Assembly: GCA_947396885.1 (NCBI GenBank)
Contig: OX377204.1
Span: 1,674,001 to 1,738,000 of the forward strand
DNA: 64,000 nucleotides
Source of the DNA: Heligmosomoides polygyrus polygyrus
Taxonomy: Eukaryota > Nematoda > Chromadorea > Rhabditida > Heligmosomidae
Direction of reading: 5' to 3'
Part shown: positions 1 to 13,400 of the stretch, one piece after another
Layout of the letters: each line of letters opens with the position of its first letter
Numbering within the stretch: the first letter of the stretch is position 1
The notes under the pieces: generated by a model
The model's database searches: none
What the model was told of the DNA's origin: nothing
The model's input: only the letters and a program-made list of their open reading frames with translations
Made by a program: the position numbers and the translations under genes

Positions 1-970
1 CACATTCGTAGGAAATCAGACGTTTACACTGAATGCTTTAGGTATGTACTGAGGTTGATGCCACGGAGGTCGTTATCAGCCCCTCGGAGAAGACGCCAGC
101 GCTGGTGCCTCGTCGACTGGAGTTCACCGACAGCCCAGAGTGCAGCAGTGCTGACTGAAAGGTCCTGTGTTCTTCTGTGTAGTGTGTTTGGAATTCGTCT
201 GTAGCGATCGCTAGTTGTTATCTTATGAGCTTCGTCCACGTCAGAAGGGGTACATCGATTTGCTCGCCCTTTACATACTTATTTCTGTTAATTTTTACTT
301 CGATTTTGGAATGTTGTCAGCGTTGGTGTGCATTCTTTGTATGAGCAGCGGTCTGTAGGCAATGATTTTGTTGGTTGTATAATACATTTGTAAGAGCGAT
401 GCTAATGGCTAGGGCATAGAATAGGAAGCGCGAATAGTGTCCCGTTACCACTGCATATACTTTGATGTCATGCTTTACTTGTATCACATCCTACTCGCAC
501 TACACTCATCCTTGTTCTCCGGGTTTATTCGCTTTCATGCCTTCATGATTTCATCAGACTCCCTCACCGTGTGCTAGAAGCGTCAATTTCTGTGAATTTT
601 CTTTCCATCATGTTAACAACAAGGATGTCATTCTCATTCGTATCTTGTATCTCTATTGCATGCAGCTTTGTTAATATTGTTTTTAGTGTAGCTAATATAT
701 CCGACTTTTTTAGCAGAATAATTCTCGCGTTACTCACCGAAGCGTTCACGGTTCCACATACTGGTAGCTCTTTTACTGTTTTGGGTCCTTAGCAGTTTTG
801 CCCGTACCAATATTCCTGTGCCATGGTGTTAACTATTATATGAAATTTCGTTACGCTCGTTACTAGGATATATGTCTTCGGCATAAAGATTCATAATCAT
901 TGATTTCGTCTTGCATTGAAGTACAACTTCGTACTAGTCGAAGGTTCGATGTGGATATCTGTTGCGGTTT

Positions 971-1875
971 ATCTGATATTTCGGCACTATTGTACTTTAC
1001 GGACTCCAGAGGGCGAGGAGAGGTCGAAAAAATTCTTTTCGCCCAAACTTCGCCCAGGGGATCTGACACCCGTTTTTGAAATTACGGCCGATTACGGTAG
1101 GTTACGTTAGGTAGGTGACTAAATCGAGGTCATAATCACCGATTTCGCCCAAACTTCGCCTATGGGGTTATTTGGGGTGCTGATAACGAATCTGATAACC
1201 GTTCTTCGTCTTACGCTGCAGTACGGTTGATTGCGGTAGGTGTGGGTGACCAAGGCTGCCAAGGTCATGGTAACCGATTTCGCCCAAACTTCAGCTATAG
1301 GGGTTATCTGTTGTGCTACGGGTGAGCACAACATGCAGGCGGTCCCGCTGCAGCGATCGCCTAAAAACTCGCAAATCAGCGGGAAACTCTTCGATAGGCG
1401 AAAGCTTAATCGAGAGATAGCAATCTAAGCATCATGGCTCTCTAGGCACTGTTCCGCAACCGCCGCCAGGAAGAACTGCGCGACTTCAAGCCAAACATGG
1501 ACGCAGCCGATTTCCAGGAATGGCTTAGGAGGATGGGATTGCTCGCAATCGGTGACCATGACCTTGGCAGGCCTTAGTCACTCGCACCTACCGTAATCTA
1601 TCGTGCTCCATCGTAAAACGAAAAACGGATGTCAGATTCGTGATCAGCACTCCAAATAACCCCCATAGGCGAAGTTTGGACGAAATCGGCGATTATGACC
1701 TCGACAGCCGTAGTCACCGGTATCTACCGTAATCTACCCAGCGTAAAACGAAAAATGGATGTCAGATTCGTGATCAGTACCCCAACTAAACTCTATGAGG
1801 CGAAGTTTGGGCGAAAAATTTTTTTCAACCTTTTCTCGTCCTCTGGAGTCCGTAAAGTACAATAGTGACGATATT
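971..1875. repeat. Foldback element with tandem repeats in both arms
   Basis: The left end (about 971-1,040) and right end (about 1,799-1,880) are inverted copies of each other, including ACTTTACGGACTCCAGAGG and its complement. Between them, units of roughly 130-140 bases recur, with the phrases CGCCCAAACTTCGCC and GATTACGGTAGG, first in one orientation and then in the other. Related units occur near 14,330-14,560, 20,130-20,340, 21,520-21,700 and 53,180-53,240. No ORF with a recognisable product is present. Confidence 0.7.
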
Positions 1876-2003
1876 TCTCTTACTATTACAAAAGAAAGTT
1901 AAAGGATAGGGGACATAGAACTACTCAATTTCTGTTTGGGATTCACCGCACAATTCACTTATTCTGAGTATCGAAGAGGCGATTTGAGGTCGCATTTGGT
2001 CTG

Positions 2004-3268
2004 CAGGGTGGTCCACATGAAGTGTTACGCGGAAAACTATATACAACTTTGCACAAACCAACTAAAATAAGAAAAGAGTATGATCATTGGAAAGACAAGA
2101 AAATTCTGCATAAAACATCATACATAACATTCAGAATGAGTTCCTTTAGCTTCAATGCAAGCGTCCAATCTCCTTTGGAAATTCTTGAGGATGCGCGCGG
2201 TCATTTCCGGTGAAATTTCGTCCCTTGCTTTCTCTAGAGCTCTTTTTAGCGAATCCAGTAAACTGTGTCTGAAAGAGCAGGGTTTTGCTCCAGGATTGAC
2301 CAGACGGCGAAACCCATAGGGTTGAGATCGGGTGTGTTTGAAGGCCAAACCTCCTTCGTCCACAAATCTCGAAGATTTGTCTCACACCATTCCCTATTCC
2401 AAGGTCTTCGTGGCACCGTGAGCTGGTGCCCAATCTTGCTGGAAGGTCCAGTCCTTGTCCTTAGCATTTCCTTGTGCCAAGGTATTACCACGTTCTCCTG
2501 GATTTGCTTCTCGTAGATTTCGGCATTGATCTTAACTTCTTTTTGAATAAAAACAAGCTTGGTCTTGCCCTGGCCCGACATTTCAGCTCACACGATAAAG
2601 GACTGTGGAAAATGAGCTCATCCGACGTTGCCGGCTCTTCTGGCAGCAGTTTCCATTGATTCTGCGCGTTTTGGAGTGGTTCGACGTCTGTGAAGAGAAC
2701 TCGGTCGCGCTTGTCACCGCGCGTAAGGGATCTTCATCTTTCTGCATTTCTCCGATTTTGAAGCGTTCATTTCCTCAGTAAGCATTTCTTTGGCGAATTT
2801 GTAGGAATACAATCACAGATCATCCCTGATCAGTCGCTTTATAGAAGGACGACCTACGTTGTGCTTCGTAGCTAGTTTCCTGATGTTTCTTGCAGGATTT
2901 CAGTGTAGCTTGTCTTTGATGGCCTTTCGAAGGGCAGAAGTCCTTGCACTTCGTCGTGGTCTTCCTCTCGGACGATTTTCTATCCCTCCAGTCTCTTCGA
3001 AACGTTTGATGACGCGGTGTACTTGCATCTGATTCAGCTTGAGCATCTTTGAAATCGTGGAAACGGACGACCCGCGATGGAACATAGCGACTACTGCTGA
3101 GCGATTCTTAAGCGAAACTATGTTTGCCTAGAAACGGAGAATAAGACTGACCATAGGCGGACTAAAAGACGCGAAGAAAACGAATAACACCACAACAAAG
3201 CACAGAAAAAGAGAAATTTTTGAAAATGGGCTTTCTGTAGCGCGTTACATTTCATGTGGACCACGCTG
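2004..3268 (-). mobile_element. Tc1/mariner-superfamily (maT-like) transposon, decayed
   Basis: The ends are imperfect inverted repeats: GTGGTCCACATGAAGTGTTA near 2,009 and the complement of GTGGTCCACATGAAATGTAA near 3,263. The interval is 1.27 kb, the usual size of this superfamily. A TA dinucleotide follows the right end; the left flank no longer has TA, so the target duplication is damaged. Broken transposase reading frames fill the minus strand between the ends. Confidence 0.75.
2118..3085 (-). pseudogene. Tc1/maT-like transposase remnant
   Basis: Minus-strand fragments together cover much of a transposase. The N-terminal piece (2,900-3,085) is a helix-turn-helix region containing SVSTISKMLKLNQMQVHRVI, followed by the GRPRR motif typical of the linker between DNA-binding domains. 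A C-terminal piece (2,246-2,581) has WPSNTPDLNPMGFAVWSILE, the block around the last catalytic acid. The final piece (2,118-2,363) ends with FQRRLDACIEAKGTHSE, the usual tail of the family. Frames switch at least twice and the middle of the catalytic domain is not continuous, so this copy should not make active enzyme. The family call rests on motif recognition only. Confidence 0.75.
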
Positions 3269-3270
3269 TA

Positions 3271-4022
3271 TACTGAACCTGTGGTGGGGTTCAGCTTGCT
3301 GGGCTTGACTATCGCCGTGTGTGTTCCACTCAATTTGCTTACAATATTTATTGTAACCGGAGCTATTTGAGACACACATTTGAGTCAGAGCATTGACTCT
3401 AGTACCTATCGTTCGCTATCCCGCTGATCATGCGTATGCTACGAAAACCAGTATCAATCGCTAGCTTTCCTTTGTTGATTGGCGAATAATACCGGAACTA
3501 GACGTTCAGCATCCTAGCGAACGCCGCTGCTGAACTGTAGATGCACATGCGGCATAGTACATATAGTTGTGCTTTTGAGACATTTTATCCAACGAATGAG
3601 TGCACGAATAAATTCGATGTCGAAATTTTTGAAAGAATGAACGAATTTATTCGGTGTCGAAGACTTTCGAGCGAATGAACGATCGAATCTATTCAACTTT
3701 CTATATTTTTTTCGAATGTTCGAAAATGGAATAAGCCCCATTTTTCGTTTATTCGAGTATTCGAGTAGTCCAGTAATTTGTTCGAATTCGTTTCTGTGCT
3801 TGAAGACTGAAAATTTATTCGATATTCGAAAAAATCATTCGATTTTCGAGTAATACCCGAATACAGCTCCCTTTCGATGTTCGAATTCGAACGAATATTT
3901 GCAAATCTAGAAATATCAATCATTCGACTATTCGAGTCATTCGATTTCGAATAATTCTTGTATTCGTCCGAGCACAACCGTACGGCATAGGTATGGACCC
4001 AACGAGATACGATGTTTGATGA
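3271..4022. other. Gene-free stretch with TTCGA-rich low-complexity sequence
   Basis: From about 3,590 to 3,975 the sequence is a degenerate run of TTCGA/TCGAA-containing words such as ATTCGAGTATTCGAGTAG, giving long but meaningless ORFs on the minus strand. A shorter patch of similar sequence lies at 7,370-7,400. Nothing else is recognised here. Confidence 0.5.
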
Positions 4023-4099
4023 AGGTGTCAGGGTAATGCTGAAGACAGCATCGCTCCAGTTGGAAATGAAGAAGCAATGAGATTAAGTGAACATATCTT

Positions 4100-4213
4100 G
4101 AGATAATCTTCTAGTTGGATTGGCTGAGTCCGCTCCACCGGGAGCTGCTCATAAGGAGCTTTAGGGAGGACAGTATCAAGGGAGGTCTCGAAGCCGATAT
4201 CTCCTCGGCTCAT
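4100..4213 (-). CDS. Possible minus-strand coding remnant, unrecognised
   Basis: The minus strand reads MSRGDIGFETSLDTVLPKAP and continues with a polar, protein-like sequence for about 40 codons. Another open frame just upstream reads NIDANDNLLPEVPS. No splice signals clearly connect the two, and I recognise no domain. It could be a remnant exon or a retroelement fragment. Confidence 0.25.
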
Positions 4214-4398
4214 AGCTAAGAGGGCACCTCAGGAAGGAGATTGTCATTTGCGTCTATATTGAGGTTAGATATAGCAATGCAATAAATCTCAACAGGGCGC
4301 TGAGCGCCGTTTAGCGCTTATATTTAGGCAGCGAGTTCTTTATTCCTTTCCTTTGGAGCTTTCGTTACTTTGTATCTGATTTATCAATATGACCCAAG

Positions 4399-4405
4399 TT
4401 TCAGT
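4399..4405 (+). promoter_or_regulatory. Probable splice or trans-splice acceptor before the first exon of the large gene
   Basis: GTTTCAG ends at 4,404, 18 bases before the in-frame ATG at 4,423. No upstream exon in the same frame is evident, which fits SL-type trans-splicing. An upstream cis-spliced exon cannot be excluded. Confidence 0.35.
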
Positions 4406-4422
4406 TGGTCGCCCTACGTGGA

Positions 4423-7400
4423 ATGAATGAGGTCGGAGATGATGGCCCCAAGTGCTCGCTGATATCCTACGTTGTGCCACGTTGGTTTTCCGATCGTGTT
4501 TCGTGCCCGTCTGTGTGTTTTAACCCGAACCTGCGGCGTTTCAGCAGGTTTATCTCGAGCTCCTGTGATCGGACCAGCCGATTACGCTCCACGTTTCGAT
4601 CGCATAGAGGCTGTTAGTGCAAGGCCTTTAAGGTTGGTGGTTTCTTATGCTACATTTACGGGATCTATCCTAGTAGCGAGGCGGGGATGGCGCAATCCTA
4701 GTTGGTGGTGGCCACTCTTAATTGTTTTCATGAGAGCTGAATGTGTTCAGCATTGAAATATATTGAACATACTCATTCCTTAGAAAACAATTGCACCAAC
4801 GAAATCAAAATAAATGACACGGAAAACATGAGGATATGTCCAGAACGATGACTGATGGTGTCTTGGCCTATTTTTATTTTACTTTACTGAAGTTATCCGT
4901 TTTAAGTTTTGAATTGTAATTGTAATTTTTGAAGATGACCAGTTCTCGGCGCAAATCTCGAACGCGGGTCCTCCCTTACTGGATTTGCACCGAAAATGAT
5001 CTTTTTAGGCTCCCCTCTCCCGATTAGGAACTCGGAAACAAATCTATCTGGCCAACTAGGTTGGCGTAGCTTACTTATTTCTACACGTTCTCCTCTTATT
5101 GTGCTTCGTTATGTCGGAAAATCGTTTAAGAGTGGCCACCACTAACTAGGATTGCACCGCGGGGTTAAGAGGGGTACTTCAATCTTTCTGTTTGACAATG
5201 ACGGCAAAATTGAAGTTGATCTCCCAACTTCTCTCTTCTTGAAACCTCGGCATTGTAAGTTGTTACTGTTAGTATATTTGTGCCACACGAGGTTCTCAGG
5301 TGGACACTTTATTCAGCAGGGCCTAAGGTTTCGATGTCCCGGCGTCTTCAGAGGCCTTAACATGATGTGAAGGTTAGATTTGCGCGCTACCCCACTAAGC
5401 GCCTCAACCACTCTAGCATTTTAGACTTACTTATACAAACACCCGAGGAGACCAAATGAGAGGACGAACTCACTAATGTCCACCGTTGAGGGCATATGTT
5501 CGCCCTGTGATCAGTAGAGGCGAATGAACCACACTGCGGATATCGCTCTTCGATCATTCTACAGTTCACAATGAGGCACAAACGGCAAAAAGTCACTTGT
5601 TGCGGCTAGACACTAATTTCGGTTGTTCATTACTGGATTCCTCGTGAAAATCCAGAACGCTTCTAAAGCTTTTCGTGCTGAGATATCACTCTTAATGGCC
5701 AATATTGTACATTTCACCTCGTAGTCGTTCCCGTCATGCGCATCAATTCTATGTCTACCAAGTGGGCCGGATTGCAATCCACGTCTTTTGCTGGCTAAGT
5801 GTTTTTTTTAAAGGCAGCTGCATGACGATGTTGTTTTGGTGAACGTTCCTGGAGACAGTATCAGACGGCAGCTGGCCCAAAATCGACTTTGTGACAAGCA
5901 GTGCATGCAGAAGAGCTGCGTTATTTGCCCAAACGGTAGGTTTGGAGATTGCTCAAAGACAGAAGCAATTCATCAAATCGAGTGTTTGAGCTCTAAGGCA
6001 AAATACATTGGGGAAACGGGGAGAGCTCTGACGGTTCGCATAAATAAACAATTAGCCAGCAAAAGACGTGGATTGCAATCCGGCCCACTTGGTAGACATA
6101 GAATTGATGCGCATGACGGGAACGACTACGAGGTGAAATGTACAATATTGGCCATTAAGAGTGATATCTCAGCACGAAAAGCTTTAGAAGCGTTCTGGAT
6201 TTTCACGAGGAATCCAGTAATGAACAACCGAAATGAATGCCTAGCCGTAACAAGTGACTTCTTGCCGTTTGTGCCTCATTGTGAACTGAAGAATGATCAG
6301 AGAGCGATATCCGCAGTGTGGTTCATTCGCCTCTACTGGTCACAGGGCCCTCAACGGTGGACATTGGTGAGTTCTCCTTTCATTTGGTCTCTTCGGGTGT
6401 TTGTAGAAGTAAGTCTAAAATGCTAGAGTGGTTGATGCGTTTGGTGGGGTAGAACGCAAATCTCACCTTCACACCATGTTTAGGCCTCTGAAGACGACGG
6501 AACTTCGAAACGTCAGGCCCTGCTGAACAAAGTTTAAAATAGTAATAAAGTTGTTCACCTGAGAACCTCGTATGACATAAATATACTAACAGTGAAGGTG
6601 ATCTATGAATGAATTTCTTCAAGAGCCAGTAGTGTTCATGTCGTGGGAACATTCAGGCAATTTCAAGCGCGTTGGTAAGGCGTTCGAAGGTGGTAGGAAA
6701 TTGCTCCAGTCCTGGGTGCTCCCCAATCAACGATTGCACCTACAGAGTGCGGTTATTGTTGCTCTAGAGGATTCTTCATGGTGATGTCTGAAGATTTCAG
6801 TGCGCCCTATAACCAGTCGAGGCCATCGACAGTTGCTCCTTCTTCGCCTCCTCTCTCACCCATTGCTGAGCGCCCTGCTCAGCCAGTACAGCAAGCCAAA
6901 ACCTCGTCAACCTCACATCCGGAGCAGACGGTGTCGAAGCCTCCCAAGAAACAGCACGCTGAAACTGCAGAAGAGGCTCAGTCCAGTCAACCGCGAAAGT
7001 CCTGTTTGTCCAGAGCACAGCAACAAGCAGTAATACCTGCCAGACTCCATCTCAAGAAGAAGACTGTTGCGTTTGGAAAGACAGTAAACGTCTCGCAGAC
7101 TATTGAGGTCAAGTTCTTTCGCTTCTGAGGTTTTGTACATCGTTGGAGGGTTTACGGTTCAGGGTACATCGAGAGCGTCTAGACGTAGACAAACAATGAA
7201 CAGAGGCACCTCTGCCAAGGAGGATGTTGCAGTCAACACCGAGAACAAGGAGAACGAGCACGAGGGGACTCCTAATGATAAGGATGAGGTAAGTAGGATT
7301 GTTGTGCAGGAAGTGCGACAGACTATACTTAGGCTCGAATGACTCATTAGAGTAGGATTATCCAGTATTCGAATGATGTTCATTCGAATTCGAAAATTCG

Positions 7401-10400
7401 ATAATCTTGCGAAAGCATAAGTATACTACAGACCACTCACCTAACTTCAGGAGTCGACAGCGATAATGGATATACTTAAAGACGTCAAGGCATCTCTCGA
7501 TGCGTTAAAAACCAGGGATGAGGAGCGGGCTTCGGAGCTTCGTTCTGTTCGACGCTTAGTGGATGATCGTGGACGAGAGGTGGACATCCTTCGAGGGATG
7601 TTTGCTGGTTAGTGATTTTCCATCTTTTAGATGCCACGAATGGTCGTGTTTGTGCCACTCGTGTCTTAGGCCTATGTATACTTCGGCGACGCTGTTGTCG
7701 GCGACGTCGGCGGAAGTGTTACGCGTCACCGAAGTTTAACATAGGCCTTAGCTACTGTATGTGTGTTCGTGAAGGATAAGGGACGACGCGTTCATCGGTC
7801 CGCATTTAAGATTTGCTTTTATACCTATATGGGATGTTATGAAGGCAATTTGAAGGCGTGTTTAACGCCTAGAATGACTTGCGGCAGGAAGCCGATGGAA
7901 AATTCGGCGTACATTGTACATTGACAAGTCTGGTACCAATTTACCAACCGCAGAACTATAGAATGCTTGGGTGGCCTGAGTGAGACTCAAACCAAGAACT
8001 CTTGAATCGGGTGGTCGTGACAGCCAGAACTTCCTTCGACTGCGCTACTACGCACAATGTTGGTGGGTGTGTGATAGCGCAGTTAGAGCAGGCGCCGGCT
8101 GTCGTGTTCACCAAATTCTGGGTCCTGATTCGGGTTTGCCCCGGGAACTTGTATGGAAGGAGTAAATCACTGACTTGTTCATCGGGTGGCGGATGGTCAT
8201 TGTATGGCCAAATACGCATTCAAATTGCCTCCACGGCATATCGTAGATGGTACGTTGCGCATTCCAAATAAGGCTTGATTTACGCCGTTTTTATCTTTCT
8301 CCTTAGAACGACATGGAATCAGCTGGACTGGGATAGGATAGAATTTTGCAAGTTACCAATCATTTGACGGGTCTACTATGAATTCACTGACAGTAGTAGT
8401 ATGAATGGCTTGATTACTTTAGCGGAGATTCGAACCCCAAGGAATGTAAGGGACTTGTTAGCATGGGGCGGGTGCCCCGGGAGGCAGTCGGATGCGTACT
8501 GACGATGCCTGTGACACCCGCCGCTTCATGATGATCCGAGGCAGCCCTCGCCGCGGAGGCGACGATGACTTAAATTGGGACGTAATCCCCTGTACATTTC
8601 CTCACTCATTACAAGAGGCCCCACCCTCTTACTAAAAATGGGGGCCAGTAATGACGGGGTTTATAAAAGCCAAAATAGTCAAGAGGAGTCGTATTTTGGC
8701 GCCTCCATTACTGGTCTTGTGTTCGGGACTGACAAGCCCGCGTGGCACTCCCACGGAACCCCACGGGGAGACTCCTCTTTGTACCTGGGTTGGACTGCCC
8801 TTGTACTCAGACACTGGTCTAAAAACAATGAAGAATTACGTACAGAACAATATTTCAATAACTCAGTATACTATAAATTTAAAGACGGGAGCAATCAATA
8901 TACTTTGAAAGATTTCGGTAATCAAAACAAAGGACTGTATTGTAATAGGATATGCAACATATGTAATATAACTTCACTAGATAACAATATAACTTCCACT
9001 GTTACTAAATTTAAAATTAAAACCTACAAATCTGTCAATACGTCATGTAATACTAAATCAGTAGTTTATTGTATTACTTGCAATAGATGTGAAATGCAAT
9101 ACGTAGGTATTACAAGTAGACGTCTTAAAGATAGAATTAAAGAACATTTATATTATATTAAAAATAAAAAGAAATTTAGTATTTTATATAGCCACTTCCA
9201 TGAATGTAAATCTGAATTAAGAATTACAATTTTAGATTCACAGGATAACAACAAAGATAGGAATGTCCTACTAAATAAAGAATTATTTTGGATAAAATTG
9301 TTGAACACAGCTTATCCTTTAGGCCTTAATGACAACATTAAGGGTTATGGTAATATAACTAATATTACTAATCCTTTACTACATAAAACTGCTCACCCTT
9401 ATTATTCACTCAAAATTATTAAAGAAAGAAATAATAGAGGTAAAAAACCTTGTCATAAGCATAAAAACAATGACAACTACATGAAGGTTATTGAATATTT
9501 CAATAATAACAAGGATAATATACAAATAACAGAAATTTATAGAATCATAAAAAGTCTCTCCAAAAAGAATATAGCTAAGCTTTTGGAGTTAAGCATTAAT
9601 CCTCAATTTTTGTCGCAAATTGAACAAAAAACCAAATTCATATTGTGCTGCTTGCTTGCAAGTACTAAGTATAATTGTGTTGGTAATAACACAAATAATA
9701 ACAAAAAAGAGTTTATTAACGTTGTCATTCCTTACATCCATAACGTTTTTGATAAAGTAAATATTTCTAAAATATTTAATAGAGCTTATACATGTACTTG
9801 TTTTATGCGCATAAGGGAAGAAAAAATTCCATTTCGAGTAATTTATACCTATGAAACACCGGTTTCAGCAAAAATATTTAATTATAACAAATTACTCAAA
9901 TCCCTAGACAGCCATAGCGCTAACAGTATTTTATATAACCCTTGTTTGTGTGAGGCACCTAACAATAAATATAATAACTACGTGGATAAAACACATAAAC
10001 ACATTATTACCGGAGACCTGAATATTATAGAAGATAAAGCTCTAAAAACATTACTTGTTAAAGGGACAAAATACAGGGTTACAAAGACTCTAGACAGATT
10101 AAAAATAAAAACAATATTTACAAATGCAGTTGATAAGGTACTTAATGTTATTAATAAAAAATACAAGATACACAATGAGGGCCTAAATGAAATAAAAAAA
10201 TATTTAATTGGTCAATTTAGAAATAAAATCAAACCTTTGCTTATAAATGAGCACGGAAATGTGGAACATATACCATATCATACACTAAACTTTTACCAAA
10301 AACACTTTATATTTTGCCCCTTAGATAAGGCAGCTAACAATTATGGAATCGTTTGCAAAAAATATTATTTGCATACTATAATGGAAGAAATGGGAGTTCA

Positions 10401-13400
10401 CATTAAAAATTCCATAATGGAGTACAATGCTAATGGCAAAACTTACAATTATTTGAAAGGTAGTAATCCTACTACCATTATATTAAAGCATAAATTCTTC
10501 AACGTTATAAATCACCTCAATGTGGATGTAAACTCAAGGTTACCTATTATCTATTGTCTTCCAAAACTACATAAAACTCCTATAAGTTTTAGGTTCATAA
10601 CAGGAGCCTCTAGTAGCAGTACAAAAAATTTGGCTCTACAACTACAACGGATTTTTACGTTTATTAAAAAACATTTTGTTAACTACTGCAATGTTATTTC
10701 TGCTCGTAATAAAACAGGTAAAATGTACTGGGCTATTAACAATTCTAACATTACGGATGAACTTAATGATTTACAACATGAGAATTTGAAAGTATATTCA
10801 GCCGATTTTAAAGATATGTTTACAAATCTTTCTCATAAGGTTATATTATGCAAAATTACTGAATTACTCAATATTTGCTTTAAAAATAGTGGCAAAAAAT
10901 ACATTGCAGGTAATGAATATAATACCTTTTACACCGATGATAATAATTTTAGTAATAAGTATTTATTATATACCATTCATGACATTTTATATCATGTGGA
11001 TTATCTATTAAGAAACAGTTATTGCGTATTTTCTTCTTCAGTATTCAAACAAAATAAAGGAGTACCTCAAGGTGGTAATTTTAGTCCCTTATTGGCTGAT
11101 TTAACAATTTCAATGTTTGAATACGACTACACTAAAAGAAGTAGAAGGTATAATTACATTTTTATACCTTATAGATATATGGACGATTTATTAGTGGTCC
11201 ATAGCCTAAACGAAACAGATGTTGATCACATTCTGAAAGAAGTATATAAAGACACACTAGAATTTAAAAAAACCCATATAAGTGAGTACAGTTGCAATTA
11301 CTTAGATATTGGCATGAAGGTGATTAATAGTAAAATTGTAACTTCATTATATAACAAAACAGAAGACTTTGATTTTAAAGTTATAAGATTCCCTCACGCC
11401 AAGTCAGCTATTTCTATAAAGATAAAATCAGCTACTATATTAACGGAGACCCTCAGAATTGCTAGAATTTGTTCAACATTAGATAATTTTAAAATAAAGA
11501 TTATTAATTTAAAAGAAACATTGCTTTATAATGGGTATTCACAAGAATTTATAATAACTAGTATTTTAAAATGCCTTTATAAAAATAAACAAATATATTA
11601 CAAATACGGGTTTCTTGATTATAATGACAAATTGATAAAGTTTGTTAAAGCTATTTTGGAGTAGTTTCGATAAATATTCCAAATAAACTTCCTTAAAATT
11701 ACCTTACTAGTTATTATATCCATCGGGATTATCACCCCTCAGCGTAGCGTATGTCAGCGCGCTCCAATGCGCATACGCTGACTATCATATGTAGTTTTTT
11801 CCGATTCCTCGCCTAAAATTCGTTATGTAGGTTTATTTCTTCTTTTCTAACCCTTCTTTTTCTTCATTTTCTTACTCTTCTTGACCCCTTGGCATACTAC
11901 CTTACTTAGTACTCCTCCCAGTCACCGATGAGCCACGGGAGGAGTGCTAAACAAAGGTTCGTATGATTAAGTGGCGAAACGAACCTTGCATATTCTTCCA
12001 AGATGATACTTCTATTAGCCGAGCACGGGAGCCTGCAGATCGACCAGATTTGGTGTAACTACAGTCGATAAAGGGCTAGAAGGCTAAGAGAGCTTGCAGT
12101 GGCAGTCCAGGGATTTGGACTGATGTGAACCCTACCACCTTCTCTATTAGAATTTCGAGCTCTATCGAATAGTAAAGAGAAGGATCCTGCCTTTACAAGC
12201 CTTAGAGCGACTTTTTTAGGCCTTTTTGTTTTTCGTCAAATAATTTATTTATATCAGGACTAACTGCGAGGCATTCTTTCTAGCTAAAATTGCACGAAGA
12301 ATCCAGTTAGATAGACGAGAGACCTTTTGACTGAATTATAAACGCATGAGTTTCAATATGATATTTCTTAAGTATTTCATAACTGATTTTCCTATGGAGC
12401 CTTATAATGCACAACATCGTATCTTTCGAGACTAGACTGTATAAGTAACTCACGGAATCATATGTTCATCGAGAATAAATTTTATCACAGAATACTTCAA
12501 ATTACTCGTTCACTGGCGTGATTTGACATCTTGCTGCAGAATTTTCTAACTTCTTCGGGTCTAATTCGTCTTGAATGGTTCCACCAGGCGTACGTATAGA
12601 AGGCAGTTAACCTTAACTACTATAAATTTTGTTAGAGCTATAATATCTCGATATCTCCCTCTCTTCATTATATGTTCTTTCAGCATCACGCCTTCTAATT
12701 CGCTTCATTTCATCAGGTATTTTACGCACTGAAGTAGAAGTAATGTTATTTTCAAAAAACCTTATCACTTGGAGATCTTTTAGAAGGTTCATCTAACTGG
12801 ATCCTTCGTGCAAATTTAGCGTGGAAGCGTGCCTTGCAATTTGTCCTGAGGTAAGTGAAAACTGTCGCGTCTCCTGCATCCTTCGGACGTGTTCCGGCTG
12901 CCTTATCTCACGGCCTTGGTTGGTATCTAGGGTCGTCCTTCATAGAGCTTCATTCGTAGAGCCGCCACTCGCGGTCCAGACAAGCACGAAATGAACCTAC
13001 AACTACTGAGGAGGCGCCTTTTATAAGCTCTGGGGTACGGTAGGGCGCGAGATTCGTAATTACTTGCAACTAAGGGAGTCGCTTCAGGACCTATGCAACA
13101 CATTACGAAATAAAAGAATGGTGCCATAGAAACGTAGCATTGCGGATTCGTTGCAAAATTGGTGTTTAACTAAAAGTAAACAGCGCCTGAAAAAAGCCTT
13201 AATGATTGTCGAGGCAGAATCCTTTTCTGACCCATTTGAACGTTCTCGAAATTCTAATACAGGAGATGTTAGGGTTTACATCAATCCGAACCTCTGCACT
13301 GCCACTGCAAGCTCTCTATGTCTCCCATCTCTCTATCGACTGTAGTCACACCAAATCTGGACGACCTGTAGGCTCGTGTGGTCGGCTAGGCCATCGTCGC

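Larger units (their letters stand above)
5255..6610. mobile_element. Inverted pair of truncated Penelope-like element ends
   Basis: Sequence from about 5,255-5,795 reappears as its reverse complement at about 6,055-6,610. Examples are the block coding for the endonuclease C-terminus and the block around CACACGAGGTTCTCAGG. The two arms flank a short unique centre. Penelope-like elements are known to insert as partial inverted copies, which fits this arrangement. Each arm holds a hammerhead-like motif (see separate entries). The locus lies inside an intron of the large host gene. Confidence 0.7.

Noticed and set aside
2246..2581. Separate host gene on the minus strand
   Set aside because: The WPSNTPDLNP block and the flanking inverted repeats identify it as part of the Tc1-like element.
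8496..8530. CTGACGA word upstream of the permuted Penelope ORF as a hammerhead core
   Set aside because: No GAAA strand or helix I partner follows within a reasonable distance, so the core heptamer alone is not enough.
8575..8820. First 80 codons of the Penelope ORF as a genuine N-terminal domain
   Set aside because: The base composition changes abruptly near 8,820, and this part is dominated by hairpins; it reads open but looks like leader sequence. Kept in the ORF coordinates only because no better start is evident.
12927..13127. 66-codon minus-strand ORF
   Set aside because: No recognisable motif, signal peptide, splice site or repeat relationship; likely chance.
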